Shown: positions 55,649 to 64,000 of the stretch, one piece after another
Layout of the letters: the number at the start of each line of letters is the position of its first letter
How positions within the stretch are numbered: position 1 is the stretch's first letter
Origin: Zymobacter sp047495495
GTDB taxonomy: Bacteria; Pseudomonadota; Gammaproteobacteria; Pseudomonadales; Halomonadaceae
Assembly: GCF_047495495.1 (NCBI RefSeq)
Contig: NZ_CP179930.1
Location: 2,108,001-2,172,000 of the forward strand
Length of the DNA stretch: 64,000 bases
Direction: 5' to 3'
Translations under genes and position numbers: made by a program
The notes under the pieces: model-generated
What the model saw: the letters and a program-made list of their open reading frames with translations, nothing else
Told to the model about the DNA's origin: nothing
Database searches by the model: none

Positions 55649-55670
55649 GGGTGGGACCTACAGCGATGGG

Positions 55671-56981
55671 TTAGAGCAGGCCTTCCGGCGGATGCTCGCA
55701 CGGCAGCTTGTTCTTGATGAACGCTTCAATATCCGGCAGCGCATAGGCGTCTTCTTCGCCCATAAAGCTGATGGACACCCCTTTTGCACCCGCACGGCCG
55801 GTACGACCGATACGGTGCACGTAGTCTTCGGGGTCTTCCGGCAGGGTATAGTTGATGACCTGACTAACGTCATCAATATGAATACCACGCCCAGCGACAT
55901 CGGTCGCGACCAGCACGTTGACTTCACCTTCGCGGAACTGTTCAAGCGTCCGCAGGCGCTGTTTCTGTGCCACATCGCCGGACAGCATCGCTACGTTCAA
56001 TCCTTCGGCACGCAGATGCTCATCAAGCTTACGCACGCGATCGCGACGATTAGCGAACACCATGACACGCTCATGCGTCGACTGCTTGAGGATGTTGCTC
56101 AGCAGGCGCGGCTTGTCCTGATCGCTGACCAGATAGACATGCTGCTCAACGTTATCGGCCGTCTGGGTCTTCGCTTCGATCTCGACATAGGCCGGTTCGT
56201 GCGTCCATTGGCTCGACAGGTTGAGGATGTCCTGCGTGAACGTTGCCGAGAACAGGAACGTCTGACGTTCTTCACGACGCGGTGTCGCCCGGATGATGCG
56301 TTTCACGTCCGGGATGAAGCCCATCGACAGCATGCGGTCGGCTTCGTCCAGCACCAGCACTTCAACCTGACGCAGATCCAGATCGCCACGCTGCTGGAAG
56401 TCGAGCAAACGCCCCGGGGTCGCAATCACTAGATCCACGCGACGTTTCACCTGCTGCTGCTGCTTCTGATAATCCATACCGCCGACCAGACCGGCGATCG
56501 TGATATCGGTATAGCGAATCAGCGCCTGAGCGTCTTTTTCGATCTGAAGCGCCAGCTCGCGCGTCGGCGCGATGATCAACGCACGCGGCGTGCTGGGCTG
56601 CTGACCTTCCGGACGCGGCTCCTCAAGGAAGTAGGCCAGAATGGCGATCAGGAAGGCCGCTGTCTTGCCGGTTCCCGTCTGCGCCTTGCCGACGACATCG
56701 CGTCCCAGCAGCGTGTACGCCAGAGATTCGCTCTGGATCGGCGTACAGTACTGGAACCCCTGCTCGGCAATAGCACGCAACAGCGGCTGGGGAAGATCGA
56801 AGTCCTGGAAGCGCCATTGTCCCGGTACGGGAGGCACCTCAGGCAGTGCGACATGCGCCTGCTGTGGCGCAGAAGACGGAGCGCCCCCCTCACGACGAGC
56901 CTGACGCGGTTTGCGACGGCGGCGCTTGGGTTTACGCTGAGGGTTCTGGGTCGGTTGTGGTTGCTTTTCCGACTCGCTCAT
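55671..56981 (-). CDS. DEAD-box RNA helicase, RhlB-like
   Basis: 436 residues. A basic N-terminal extension (about 10-35, RKPKRRRRKPRQARRE) is followed by Q-motif, AQTGTGKT, PTRELALQI, VLDEADRML, SATF, VMVFANRRD, DVAGRGIHIDDV and YVHRIGRTGRAG. Order and short C-terminus fit RhlB of the RNA degradosome, but RhlE-type assignment is not excluded. Cytosolic RNA unwinding. Confidence 0.9.
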   Translation of the reverse strand: MSESEKQPQPTQNPQRKPKRRRRKPRQARREGGAPSSAPQQAHVALPEVPPVPGQWRFQDFDLPQPLLRAIAEQGFQYCTPIQSESLAYTLLGRDVVGKAQTGTGKTAAFLIAILAYFLEEPRPEGQQPSTPRALIIAPTRELALQIEKDAQALIRYTDITIAGLVGGMDYQKQQQQVKRRVDLVIATPGRLLDFQQRGDLDLRQVEVLVLDEADRMLSMGFIPDVKRIIRATPRREERQTFLFSATFTQDILNLSSQWTHEPAYVEIEAKTQTADNVEQHVYLVSDQDKPRLLSNILKQSTHERVMVFANRRDRVRKLDEHLRAEGLNVAMLSGDVAQKQRLRTLEQFREGEVNVLVATDVAGRGIHIDDVSQVINYTLPEDPEDYVHRIGRTGRAGAKGVSISFMGEEDAYALPDIEAFIKNKLPCEHPPEGLL

Positions 56982-57423
56982 GGCTACTCGACCGGTTGAA
57001 TGGATGGAAAACGGGCATACAGCATCTCGGCTTACAGTGAAGAAGCCGCTATGCGCATCGACCCGAAAGAAAGGCTACCAGAGGCGGCCCCTTGTAACGA
57101 CAGCGCACAAGTGTATCAGACACAGAGGGCTTCGTGCTTGCCAGCATACGCTGAACACCGCGAATTACTTCGCCTGACAGGTAACGACGCCCTTGGCTGG
57201 CGGTAACAGAAGCGTCGATCACATTGATTACGCTGGCAAACCTTGCCCCTTAGGGTTTACGGATGGTTAACGCGCGCGTTGACCCTTTTGCCCTCACACG
57301 ACAGCGATTTCATCGGCAGGATAGCCAACCATGCGGCCGTGTCTGTTAGACTAGCGGCATTCTCACCGTTTCCCTGGGGAAGCGGCTGATACCGCGATTA
57401 CTTCTTTTATGCAGGAGCCTGTC
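56982..57423. other. Gene-free divergent region between the RNA helicase and the 76-residue gene
   Basis: About 440 bp; must contain both promoters. No small gene, operator or structured RNA is convincing. Confidence 0.45.
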
Positions 57424-57654
57424 ATGACGCGCAGGAAAAAGACCCGTTCCATGGCTGACCGAGTCATGATTCGTACCGGCCGCCGCAAGGACTACAAACA
57501 GTGGCGCCATGAGAATCCTGACCAGGTTAAATCAAGCGACCGCTACACGCGCAAGAAACTCAAGCAGCGCAAGGCACAGGCCGCTCGCAAGCAGGAGCGT
57601 CAGGAAAACGCGCCTGTACTGCCGCTGCACCCGGATCAACCAGAGGCCACCTGA
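57424..57654 (+). CDS. Small, highly basic protein upstream of xthA
   Basis: 76 residues, very rich in Lys, Arg and Gln (RRKKTRSMADRVMIRTGRRK, YTRKKLKQRKAQAARKQER), probably nucleic-acid binding. No family recognised. CAGGAG seven bases before the ATG at 57424 is a good ribosome binding site. Its TGA overlaps the xthA ATG by one base, so the two are coupled. Confidence 0.75.
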   Translation: MTRRKKTRSMADRVMIRTGRRKDYKQWRHENPDQVKSSDRYTRKKLKQRKAQAARKQERQENAPVLPLHPDQPEAT

Positions 57655-58466
57655 TGCGCTTGGTGTCATTCAACGTCAATGGAGTGCGTGCCCGCCCGCA
57701 TCAGCTGCAAGCGCTTGTCGATTCGCTGTCGCCTGATGTCATTGGCCTGCAAGAAACCAAGGTACAGGACAGTGAATTTCCGCTGTCCGACCTGCAGGCA
57801 CTCGGCTATCACGTCCACTACTTTGGGCAGAAGGGCCACTACGGTGTTGCGCTGATGACGCGGCAAGCTCCGCGCGACATCATCTACGGGTTCGATGACG
57901 ACGAAGACGATGCTCAGCGCCGCATGATTGGTGTCGTGCTCGACACCGCCAACGGCCCACTGACGGTGTACAACGGCTACTTTCCTCAGGGGGAGAACGT
58001 CGAGCATCCGACCAAGTTTCCCAACAAGCGCCGCTTCTATGCCCAGCTGAATGCTCGACTGCGCAACTGTCATCAGCCGGATCACCTCGTTGCCGTCATG
58101 GGCGATTTCAACATTTCGCCCGAAGATCAGGACATCGGTATCGGTGAACCCAACCGCAAGCGCTGGCTACGTGAAGGCAAGACGAGCTTCCAGCCAGAAG
58201 AACGCGCATGGTTGGGGCAGTTGAAGGAATGGGGCCTGAGCGACAGCTACCGCTGCTGCCATCCCGACAGCAGCGAGCTGTTCAGCTGGTTCGACTATCG
58301 CTCGAAAGGCTTCGACCGTGAGCCGAAGCGTGGCCTGCGCATTGATCTGATCATGGTCTCCGAAGGCCTGAAAGGGTTCGTACAGGCCTCAGGCATCGAC
58401 TATGTACTGCGCGGCATGGAAAAGCCGTCCGATCACGCGCCGGTGTGGACGGATATCGCACTCTAG
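57654..58466 (+). CDS. xthA: Exodeoxyribonuclease III / AP endonuclease
   Basis: 270 residues. LVSFNVNGVRAR, GLQETK with Glu34, GDFNISPEDQD, and C-terminal GMEKPSDHAPVW with the Asp-His pair. Repairs abasic sites and 3' blocks. Translationally coupled to the basic protein before it. Confidence 0.95.
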   Translation: MRLVSFNVNGVRARPHQLQALVDSLSPDVIGLQETKVQDSEFPLSDLQALGYHVHYFGQKGHYGVALMTRQAPRDIIYGFDDDEDDAQRRMIGVVLDTANGPLTVYNGYFPQGENVEHPTKFPNKRRFYAQLNARLRNCHQPDHLVAVMGDFNISPEDQDIGIGEPNRKRWLREGKTSFQPEERAWLGQLKEWGLSDSYRCCHPDSSELFSWFDYRSKGFDREPKRGLRIDLIMVSEGLKGFVQASGIDYVLRGMEKPSDHAPVWTDIAL

Positions 58467-58470
58467 TGAG

Positions 58471-58516
58471 AAACGGGCCTTTCAAGGCACTCAGCCTAAA
58501 GGCCCGTTTACTCTTT
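58471..58516 (+). terminator. xthA terminator
   Basis: AAACGGGCCTTT and AAAGGCCCGTTT form a 12-bp perfect stem with a 17-nt loop, followed by ACTCTTTT. Confidence 0.9.
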
Positions 58517-58658
58517 TACGTCCGTTAGCCCCACCTTTATCCCTTCAGCCTGATTATTGTCCTCGCCCCAATCGCTTTCGGCAGCGGCGCTTGCGCTCAT
58601 TTCCATGCATTACCGCATCGCGTAAGGTAGCAATACCTTGTTCTTAGAGCCTTTTCAT

Positions 58659-59492
58659 ATGCCAACTGACGCACAGCCATCAGCACCGTCACTCAAACTC
58701 GCGCTTTGTGCCATCCTCCTTATCGTCATTACTCATATCATTGGTGTTCCACTGGCCTTCTGGGAGAAAAGCTCCCCCTTCGAACATACAGGGCATGTCA
58801 TTTTTATGACGGTCTTGTTCAGTGCTCTTTCTTCAGGCTACTGCGTTCTTTTCTACGCCATCTACAAAGCTCCCCCAGCCTCATCGCTGCCACCCACAAC
58901 GCGAAAACGCACCACCACCAGAAAGAGATCAGCACCGAAACGTAGATCGCACGGACAGAGGGGCTGTAACACGATCGAGCCAGTGCCCACGACCTGGCAC
59001 GAACGTCTACTGATGAAAGGGATCAACAAGGTGCTGCGCCGAGCCGTAGTGACGGCATTCGTGATTGCCCCCGTCACCACCATTCTGCTCAGCATTATCA
59101 GCGCCCTCCTTCCCAAGCCCGCCGCTGAAGGGCTAATGCGCATTCCCGGCTACCTGTTCTGTGGCGCCCTTGTGGCCATCTTGCTTGTTTTCGTTGGCGC
59201 AGCGCTAGAATGCCTGTTTTTCTCTGATGCTGAGATACTCAAACGCCCGCCGCTAAAACCCAAACGTCGTTCTCGCTCCCGCAAGAATACGTCGAACTAT
59301 GGAGCCTCTAGGACTGCCGACTGGAGCAATGGCCATACTGATTTCGGCTATTTTGATGACGTTGATAGCTGCACCTACGGCAGTGATGACAGCAGCGATT
59401 ACTCAAGCAGTAGCGGCGACAGCACGTCGGACTCTTCCTGTGATACTTCGGACAGTTCATCAAGTGATTGCTCATCGTCTAGCAGCGATTAG
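58659..59492 (+). CDS. Membrane protein with Ser/Asp-rich C-terminal tail, unknown function
   Basis: 277 residues. Hydrophobic segments at about 12-33, 46-70, 127-152 and 160-190 suggest four helices in two pairs, with a basic linker (about 78-105). After a basic stretch (about 205-222) the last 55 residues are mainly Ser, Asp and Gly with scattered Cys. No family recognised. The ATG at 58659 lacks a strong ribosome binding site; a TTG seven codons upstream is an alternative. Its tail resembles that of the protein at 60811-61134. Confidence 0.65.
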   Translation: MPTDAQPSAPSLKLALCAILLIVITHIIGVPLAFWEKSSPFEHTGHVIFMTVLFSALSSGYCVLFYAIYKAPPASSLPPTTRKRTTTRKRSAPKRRSHGQRGCNTIEPVPTTWHERLLMKGINKVLRRAVVTAFVIAPVTTILLSIISALLPKPAAEGLMRIPGYLFCGALVAILLVFVGAALECLFFSDAEILKRPPLKPKRRSRSRKNTSNYGASRTADWSNGHTDFGYFDDVDSCTYGSDDSSDYSSSSGDSTSDSSCDTSDSSSSDCSSSSSD

Positions 59493-59721
59493 TGCTCGCG
59501 GCATTTTCATTGCAGCAACCCACATAGTGCCGAGGCATACGAACAACAGCGCCAGACATGCCGATACATATAAATGGTGCAGGTAGCACCACAGCACTGA
59601 TCGTGATGCGCGACAGCCATCACTTTCGAATTCCCTATGACGCGCGGAAACAGTCATGAAACCCTATCGCCGAGCCGCACCGCTATTGGTTACTCCGTTG
59701 CAATACTGGCAAGGAAAACTC

Positions 59722-59991
59722 ATGACACTCTCGTATCAGGCGCTAGTGCCGACAGGGTGTCTATTGTTCATAACGGCCCCTATCAGCGTAGTGCTCACAC
59801 TGCTGGCACTGTGTTGGGCGCCGCCTTACGCTGATAAGCTCATGCTGTTGGCTCGCTGGGTATGGCTGCCTACTGCCATTGGCGTGTTTCTGTCCCTTAT
59901 CATGCCGCTCTTGCTGATTATCACCGATAAGCCCGCAACCATGCTGGGCGTCCTGCTCTGCCGCTGGGCATCTCGACGCTCCTCCAGATAA
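59722..59991 (+). CDS. Small two-helix membrane protein, unknown function
   Basis: 89 residues. Two hydrophobic helices (about 10-30 and 43-70), a short basic C-terminus. AAGGA six bases before the ATG at 59722 fixes the start and is the main reason to call it a gene. A start 22 codons upstream (59656) is also open. No family recognised. Confidence 0.55.
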   Translation: MTLSYQALVPTGCLLFITAPISVVLTLLALCWAPPYADKLMLLARWVWLPTAIGVFLSLIMPLLLIITDKPATMLGVLLCRWASRRSSR

Positions 59992-60797
59992 GCATGGTAG
60001 ATTGCCCCGTCAACGCTGCCCTATTGGAGGAGGCTCCCGCCGCCACTCGACTCCCCCGGCATTGCAAATACAGGCGAGTAACGCTCGACCGCATCAGGAT
60101 GGCGCGAGACAGGCACCGTCTCGCCATCAACCAGATTCGACGACGCCACCCACACCGATCAGGCCATGAGAATCACTATATCCAAAGCGTTGCGATAAGG
60201 ATTACCCCGTCTTATAATCCCAACTATTCCGCTAATAATTAAGCTATTATAGAATTCATCCTATCTAGACGATATATCTATTCAAGTGATGCGGATAAGC
60301 GATAATTTTCAGCACTAAAATAAGAATATAATGTGGAGCGTCAACCGCTCAAACCCGAGTATCATTATGAAGTATTGTGTGATAGATATAGGGATACTGA
60401 GAGGAAGGCAATCATGATCGGTTACCAAAACGTCAACAACCATGCGGGATACAGCGCATTAAAGCCTTTGCTTTTCTTCTGTGATTCACTGCAGAATAGG
60501 CGTTAGCGAAACTCACATTTAAAGATCGCCATAATTCCATATAGAAACACACATCAAAATGAAGACGATATCATTCTTTGGCCTATACCCCCTTCGTCGT
60601 ATTTGCAGTTTGTTTCCACCCGACCATTATGCGCATGAACCGGTTGAAACGCTCATCGTGACCTCCGGCTTACCGGCGGCATGGACAGGGGAAGCTGCCG
60701 GACCCTGGTGACTCAGAGGCGATCCCGCTGAGTCACCAACTACAGCAGCGCTCGCTTGCTTTATTACAAATAACGAATAGATAACACTTATAACGTA
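59992..60797. other. Gene-poor region, possibly decayed
   Basis: The first 180 bp are GC-rich; a minus-strand frame without a start codon (60021-60158) reads like the tail of a protein. From about 60180 the sequence is AT-rich with no open frame of note. The promoter of the gene at 60811 should be near its right end. Confidence 0.4.
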
Positions 60798-60810
60798 TAA
60801 AGGGATATAC

Positions 60811-61134
60811 ATGCTTAGCTTCATTCTGACAGCGATCGTTCTTTTCATCCTCTATCTCATTTTCCGTCGCCAGAAGGCATCGGCAGGCCGTAATGCCACA
60901 AGGCAACGTTCCTCCAGAAATTCCTCTTCCTATAGTAGTAGCGGTGGAGATACAGGCTGGAGTAGTAGTGGTGGAGACGCCGGCTGGAGCAGTGATGACA
61001 GCAGTTATAGCCACCACCACAGCTACAGCGGTGGCGATAGCTATGATAGTGGCAGCTGTAGCTATGACAGTGGCAGCAGTGACTGCGGTGGCGGTGATAG
61101 CGGTGGTGGCGACAGTGGTGGTAGCTCGGACTAA
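60811..61134 (+). CDS. Single-helix membrane protein with Ser/Gly/Asp-rich tail
   Basis: 107 residues. An N-terminal membrane helix (about 3-18, FILTAIVLFILYLIF) and a basic turn (RRQKASAGRNATRQR) are followed by about 75 residues of Ser, Gly, Asp, Tyr and His with a few Cys. AAGGG eight bases before the ATG supports translation. Similar short proteins exist in other bacteria, as I recall; function unknown. Tail composition echoes the protein at 58659-59492. Confidence 0.65.
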   Translation: MLSFILTAIVLFILYLIFRRQKASAGRNATRQRSSRNSSSYSSSGGDTGWSSSGGDAGWSSDDSSYSHHHSYSGGDSYDSGSCSYDSGSSDCGGGDSGGGDSGGSSD

Positions 61135-61807
61135 TCGCGTCCACGCGTAACGCAAGTGACCATTGCCCACATCAGCATTTCCATGCAGGGTCTTACTCAT
61201 AACAAACGGCTTAGAGATATCTCTAGGCCGTTGTCGTGTCATGGCTTGCCATCCTGACCCGCGCTCCTTGCGACGAGCTGCCAGCAGAAAAGGTATCAGG
61301 CTGAGGCGTTGCAGGCTCTATCTGACCTACTAGCCTCTCTCTCCCTTCCCGCTTTTGCAGTTGGCCTACCACCGCGTTTACGCATGACTCACCTTGCTGT
61401 ACAAGGCGACCAGCCGGACACCTTATTGGCTCGCCGTATCCACGCCATGAGGGTGAGATGCCTTACCGTCGATTAGAAGCGGGGCTCATATCCAACCCTC
61501 AAAGAGAGTTCCTGAATGATGAAGGGCGGTACATTGCCGTCAAAGCGGCAACGCGATCTATGCCGTTACGGCCTGCGCCATTGATCATCACATGCCTATT
61601 GCCATGCCGCATAATATCGCTGATCCTCGACACCCTTACGCCTCGCGATGCTTACTCTGCGCCTTCACACGACGCCATTCACCATATGCTTAAGGGATAG
61701 CCCTAAAACGACGAAGGGCTGCACGACGTTGAGTCGCACAGCCCTTTTATTTTTCACCGATGTCTTGATCACATCCCTACTGGCAATGATCACCGGTCAG
61801 GCAAGGA
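61135..61807. other. Gene-free region with hairpins and a possible coding remnant
   Basis: A near-palindrome AACGGCTTAGAGAT/ATCTCTAGGCCGTT at 61205-61232 follows the Ser-rich gene. A plus-strand frame from 61258 to 61473 has no start codon but contains protein-like runs (ALQALSDLLASLSLPAFAVG, THLAVQGDQPDTLLARRIHA). It may be a pseudogene fragment. I see no transposase motif or terminal repeats. Confidence 0.35.
61714..61755 (+). terminator. Terminator hairpin downstream of tolR
   Basis: AAGGGCTG and CAGCCCTT, extended by CGAC/GTCG, form a hairpin followed on the plus strand by TTATTTTT. It lies 50 bp past the tolR stop and could also end transcripts from that side. Confidence 0.75.
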
Positions 61808-62239
61808 TCAGGATTTACCGCCCGGTGCTGACAGCAATCCGACATTCGGGACACCAGCACGCTGCAGCGTGGCCATCAGCACCACGATATCACCGTAGGC
61901 CACGTGGCTATCGCCCCGCACCATAACCGGCGAACCCGGCGCCCCTTTCAGGATATCCTGCACCTGCTCGCCCAACTGCTCGAGCGTGGTCAGCTGATCG
62001 TGCCCTTTCTGCCCAACGTAGTAGCGTCCATCGCTGTCCACGGACACAACGATCGCCGGCTTGCTCTCGTCTACCGGCGTGGCACTGGCCTTAGGCAGGT
62101 CGACGTTGACCCCTTGGTTCATCATCGGTGCGGTGATCATGAAGATAACCAACAGCACCAGCATGACGTCAATGAACGGTACGACGTTGATGTCGCTTGC
62201 CAGCTTGCGACGGCTGCGGCGACTGAACGGACCTTGCAT
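61808..62239 (-). CDS. tolR: TolR, ExbD-family proton-channel subunit
   Basis: 143 residues. One membrane helix (about 20-41) with the essential Asp24 in VVPFIDVMLVLLVIF; then MTAPMMNQGVNVDLPKA and a periplasmic domain. With TolQ it uses proton motive force for outer-membrane constriction at division. Follows tolQ by 11 bp. No tolA or tolB follows. Confidence 0.92.
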   Translation of the reverse strand: MQGPFSRRSRRKLASDINVVPFIDVMLVLLVIFMITAPMMNQGVNVDLPKASATPVDESKPAIVVSVDSDGRYYVGQKGHDQLTTLEQLGEQVQDILKGAPGSPVMVRGDSHVAYGDIVVLMATLQRAGVPNVGLLSAPGGKS

Positions 62240-62250
62240 GCGACGCCTCC

Positions 62251-62955
62251 TCAGGCCTTGTCACGTTCGCGCTGCAGACGCTGAGCCTGCAGGTTGCGTT
62301 CGAGAATGGCATACAGCTCTTCTGCGAAATCTTCATAGCGCGTCTGCAACTGATCGACGGACGATGACAGGCGGTTGTACGCGATGACGGCCGGAATGGC
62401 GGCAAACAGCCCGGTAGCGGTCGCAATCAGTGCTTCAGCGATCCACGGAGCGACCGTCGCCAGCGTCGCCTGCTGGGCCAGCGATAGCGACTGGAACGAC
62501 CCCATAATGCCCCATACCGTACCGAACAGACCGATGTATGGGCTGGCAGAGCTGATAATCGCCAGGATAGAAAGATGCTGGCCGTTGCGTGACTCTTCAC
62601 GGGAAAGCGCTACACGCATGCCACGCTCAACACTGCCCATAATGCCGCCGATATCCTTCAGCCGCGTAACCTGACGGTTGAATTCGCGGAAGCCGGCATG
62701 GAACACGTGTGCGGCCCCAGTCGGACGCTCCGGTTGGGACTTGTACAGTTCATTGAGGTCGATACCCGACCAGAAGCGCTGCTCGAAGCCATCCAGTGCA
62801 CGACGGGCACGCACCAGATCGACGCCGCGTCGAAAGATGATGACCCACGAGGTAATGGAAAAGAGCAGCAGGATAGCCATGACCGCTTGCACCACGCCGC
62901 TGGCGTGCGAGACAAGCGAGATGATGGACATGGAGTGCTCGACCGATTCGTTCAT
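62251..62955 (-). CDS. tolQ: TolQ, ExbB-family proton-channel subunit
   Basis: 234 residues. Helix 1 at about 17-38 (VVQAVMAILLLFSITSWVIIF). Helices 2 and 3 lie in SSASPYIGLFGTVWGIMGSF and EALIATATGLFAAIPAVIAYN. The conserved segment pattern is TolQ more than ExbB. GAGAG before the ATG at 62953-62955 sets the start; 29 further codons upstream are open but unsupported. No ybgC upstream. Confidence 0.93.
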   Translation of the reverse strand: MNESVEHSMSIISLVSHASGVVQAVMAILLLFSITSWVIIFRRGVDLVRARRALDGFEQRFWSGIDLNELYKSQPERPTGAAHVFHAGFREFNRQVTRLKDIGGIMGSVERGMRVALSREESRNGQHLSILAIISSASPYIGLFGTVWGIMGSFQSLSLAQQATLATVAPWIAEALIATATGLFAAIPAVIAYNRLSSSVDQLQTRYEDFAEELYAILERNLQAQRLQRERDKA

Positions 62956-63170
62956 GGAAACTCTCGTCCTGTATCTGGAACATGCCCTGTCTGGCACAAA
63001 GTGCAGACGACACTGTGGAAGAATGCCCCTTGGCGGAGGCATAGAAGCCTAGGTTCAGCCTACACCGTCGCCAGGCGATAATGCACACGTTACTCATTGA
63101 CAGTGAAGCAGGAAATCACATCAGTGAAAAGTCATCACATATGACCTTTCCTGACATGATCTCGATGCGA

Positions 63171-63211
63171 CAGTGCGCGCTTTCCACTCGATCGGCGGGA
63201 AGCGCGCACTG
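63171..63211. terminator. Strong hairpin after etfA
   Basis: CAGTGCGCGCTTTCC and GGGAAGCGCGCACTG pair almost perfectly over 15 bases, 10 bp past the etfA stop. No T-run follows, so termination efficiency is unclear. Confidence 0.65.
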
Positions 63212-63220
63212 ACTACGACC

Positions 63221-64000
63221 TCACAGCTTGCGTTCGAGTTCCGGCAGTACTTCAAGCAGGTTCCCGACAAGCCCGTAATCGGCAATGCGGAAGATCGGAG
63301 CTTCAGGATCCTGGTTGATCGCCACAATCACCTTGGAGTCCTGCATGCCCGCTTGGTGCTGGATTGCACCAGAGATACCTACCGCAATATATAGCTCAGG
63401 CGCCACGATCTTGCCGGTCTGGCCGACCTGCAGGTCGTTGGGCACGAAACCAGCATCAACAGCGGCACGTGAGGCACCGATGGCCGCATCCAACTTGTCT
63501 GCCAACGCAGCCAACAGCAGGAAGTTGTCGGCACTGCCGACCCCACGACCACCGGAAACGACGATGCGCGCGTTCGACAGCGTCGGACCATCGTTTTCGT
63601 CAATGTCTTCCGATACGAACTGCACCTGACTGCTGGGTGCCGCCGTTGCGGCCACCTCGAAGCGCGCGTTCATGCGCGACAAAATCTCGACCGGCTCGAA
63701 AGCGGTCGGACGAACCGTCAACAGTTTCTTATCATCTCGGGAACGCACGGTCTCCAGCACGCTGCCCGCATAGGCGGGGCGCACGAACGTGGCGTCATCT
63801 TTGATCGCGATCACATCGGAGATCGGGGAAACGTCCAACAGCGCCGCTACCCGCGGCAGCACACTGCGACCTATGGCACTGTTCGCTACCAACAGATGGC
63901 TGTAACTGTCCATCAGCGGCAGAATAACCTGCGTGACGTCTTCGGCCAACGGATGCACCAGATGCACGGAATCGGCTGCCAGCACATGACGCACACCGTC
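63221..64000 (-). CDS. etfA: Electron-transfer flavoprotein alpha subunit, C-terminal part (cut by window edge)
   Basis: At least 259 residues to the right edge; the N-terminus lies outside. The FAD-binding C-terminal domain is complete: SGGRGVGSADNF, ALADKLDAAIGASRAAVDAGF, VGQTGKIVAPELYIAVGISGAIQH, INQDPEAPIFRIADYGLVGNL. Shuttles electrons from acyl-CoA and other dehydrogenases to ETF-quinone oxidoreductase. etfB would be expected just upstream, beyond the edge. Confidence 0.95.
   Translation of the reverse strand, partial: DGVRHVLAADSVHLVHPLAEDVTQVILPLMDSYSHLLVANSAIGRSVLPRVAALLDVSPISDVIAIKDDATFVRPAYAGSVLETVRSRDDKKLLTVRPTAFEPVEILSRMNARFEVAATAAPSSQVQFVSEDIDENDGPTLSNARIVVSGGRGVGSADNFLLLAALADKLDAAIGASRAAVDAGFVPNDLQVGQTGKIVAPELYIAVGISGAIQHQAGMQDSKVIVAINQDPEAPIFRIADYGLVGNLLEVLPELERKL

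Noticed and set aside
61135..61807. Insertion-sequence remnant
   Set aside because: No DDE transposase motif, terminal inverted repeats or target duplication could be found.

Overview
The window reads as chromosomal DNA of a gammaproteobacterium, most likely a member of the Halomonadaceae (Halomonas/Zymobacter-like). This is inferred from housekeeping content: lexA close to topA, rpoE-rseA-degP in one block, TolQR, LolCD, a Tus homologue and a fairly GC-rich background. No rRNA, tRNA, intact insertion sequence, prophage or CRISPR array was found.

Layout. 1-3.8 kb: 5' part of comEC (cut by the left edge), a 437-bp heptanucleotide tandem repeat in front of it, then lolC-lolD. 4-6.5 kb: a zinc alcohol/aldehyde dehydrogenase with a divergent YqhC-like AraC regulator. 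6.6-11 kb: a Tus homologue and mfd. 11.2-15.2 kb: a TPP riboswitch and thiFSGHE. 15.4-23.4 kb: a lysyl-PG-flippase-like membrane protein, hpt, LexA with its own operator, a small acidic protein, a HAD phosphatase, an SMR transporter and topA. 24-26.6 kb: pyruvate kinase with strongly biased codon use, and a secreted RRT-rich protein. 26.8-30.8 kb: degP, rseA and rpoE, each with its own terminator, no rseB, and a near-consensus sigma-E promoter before rpoE. 31-36.4 kb: DAHP synthase, a candidate 47-residue protein, and a second TPP-riboswitch operon (thiC and a thiM-thiD fusion).

36.4-43.1 kb is an AT-rich insertion carrying a type VI secretion effector cassette: vgrG, a DUF4123 adaptor, a DUF3304 lipoprotein immunity protein and a Tle1/DUF2235 phospholipase. 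No T6SS structural genes accompany it. 43.1-53.2 kb holds the most unusual block: a tightly overlapping purEKCSQLFMND operon. It has the gene order and protein types of Bacillus (PurS + PurQ + short PurL, and PurF with propeptide and Fe-S cysteines) instead of the scattered genes and long single-chain PurL usual in gammaproteobacteria.

53.4-64 kb: dinG, an RhlB-like helicase, a small basic protein with xthA, three short membrane proteins (two with Ser/Asp/Gly-rich tails), a gene-poor possibly decayed stretch, tolQ-tolR without tolAB, and the 3' part of etfA, cut by the right edge.

Functionally, thiazole formation (ThiF, S, G, H), pyrimidine formation (ThiC), the salvage/phosphorylation kinases (ThiM-ThiD) and coupling (ThiE) are all here under two TPP switches. 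The purine operon supplies every step from PRPP to CAIR/SAICAR except those of purB and purH, which must lie elsewhere.
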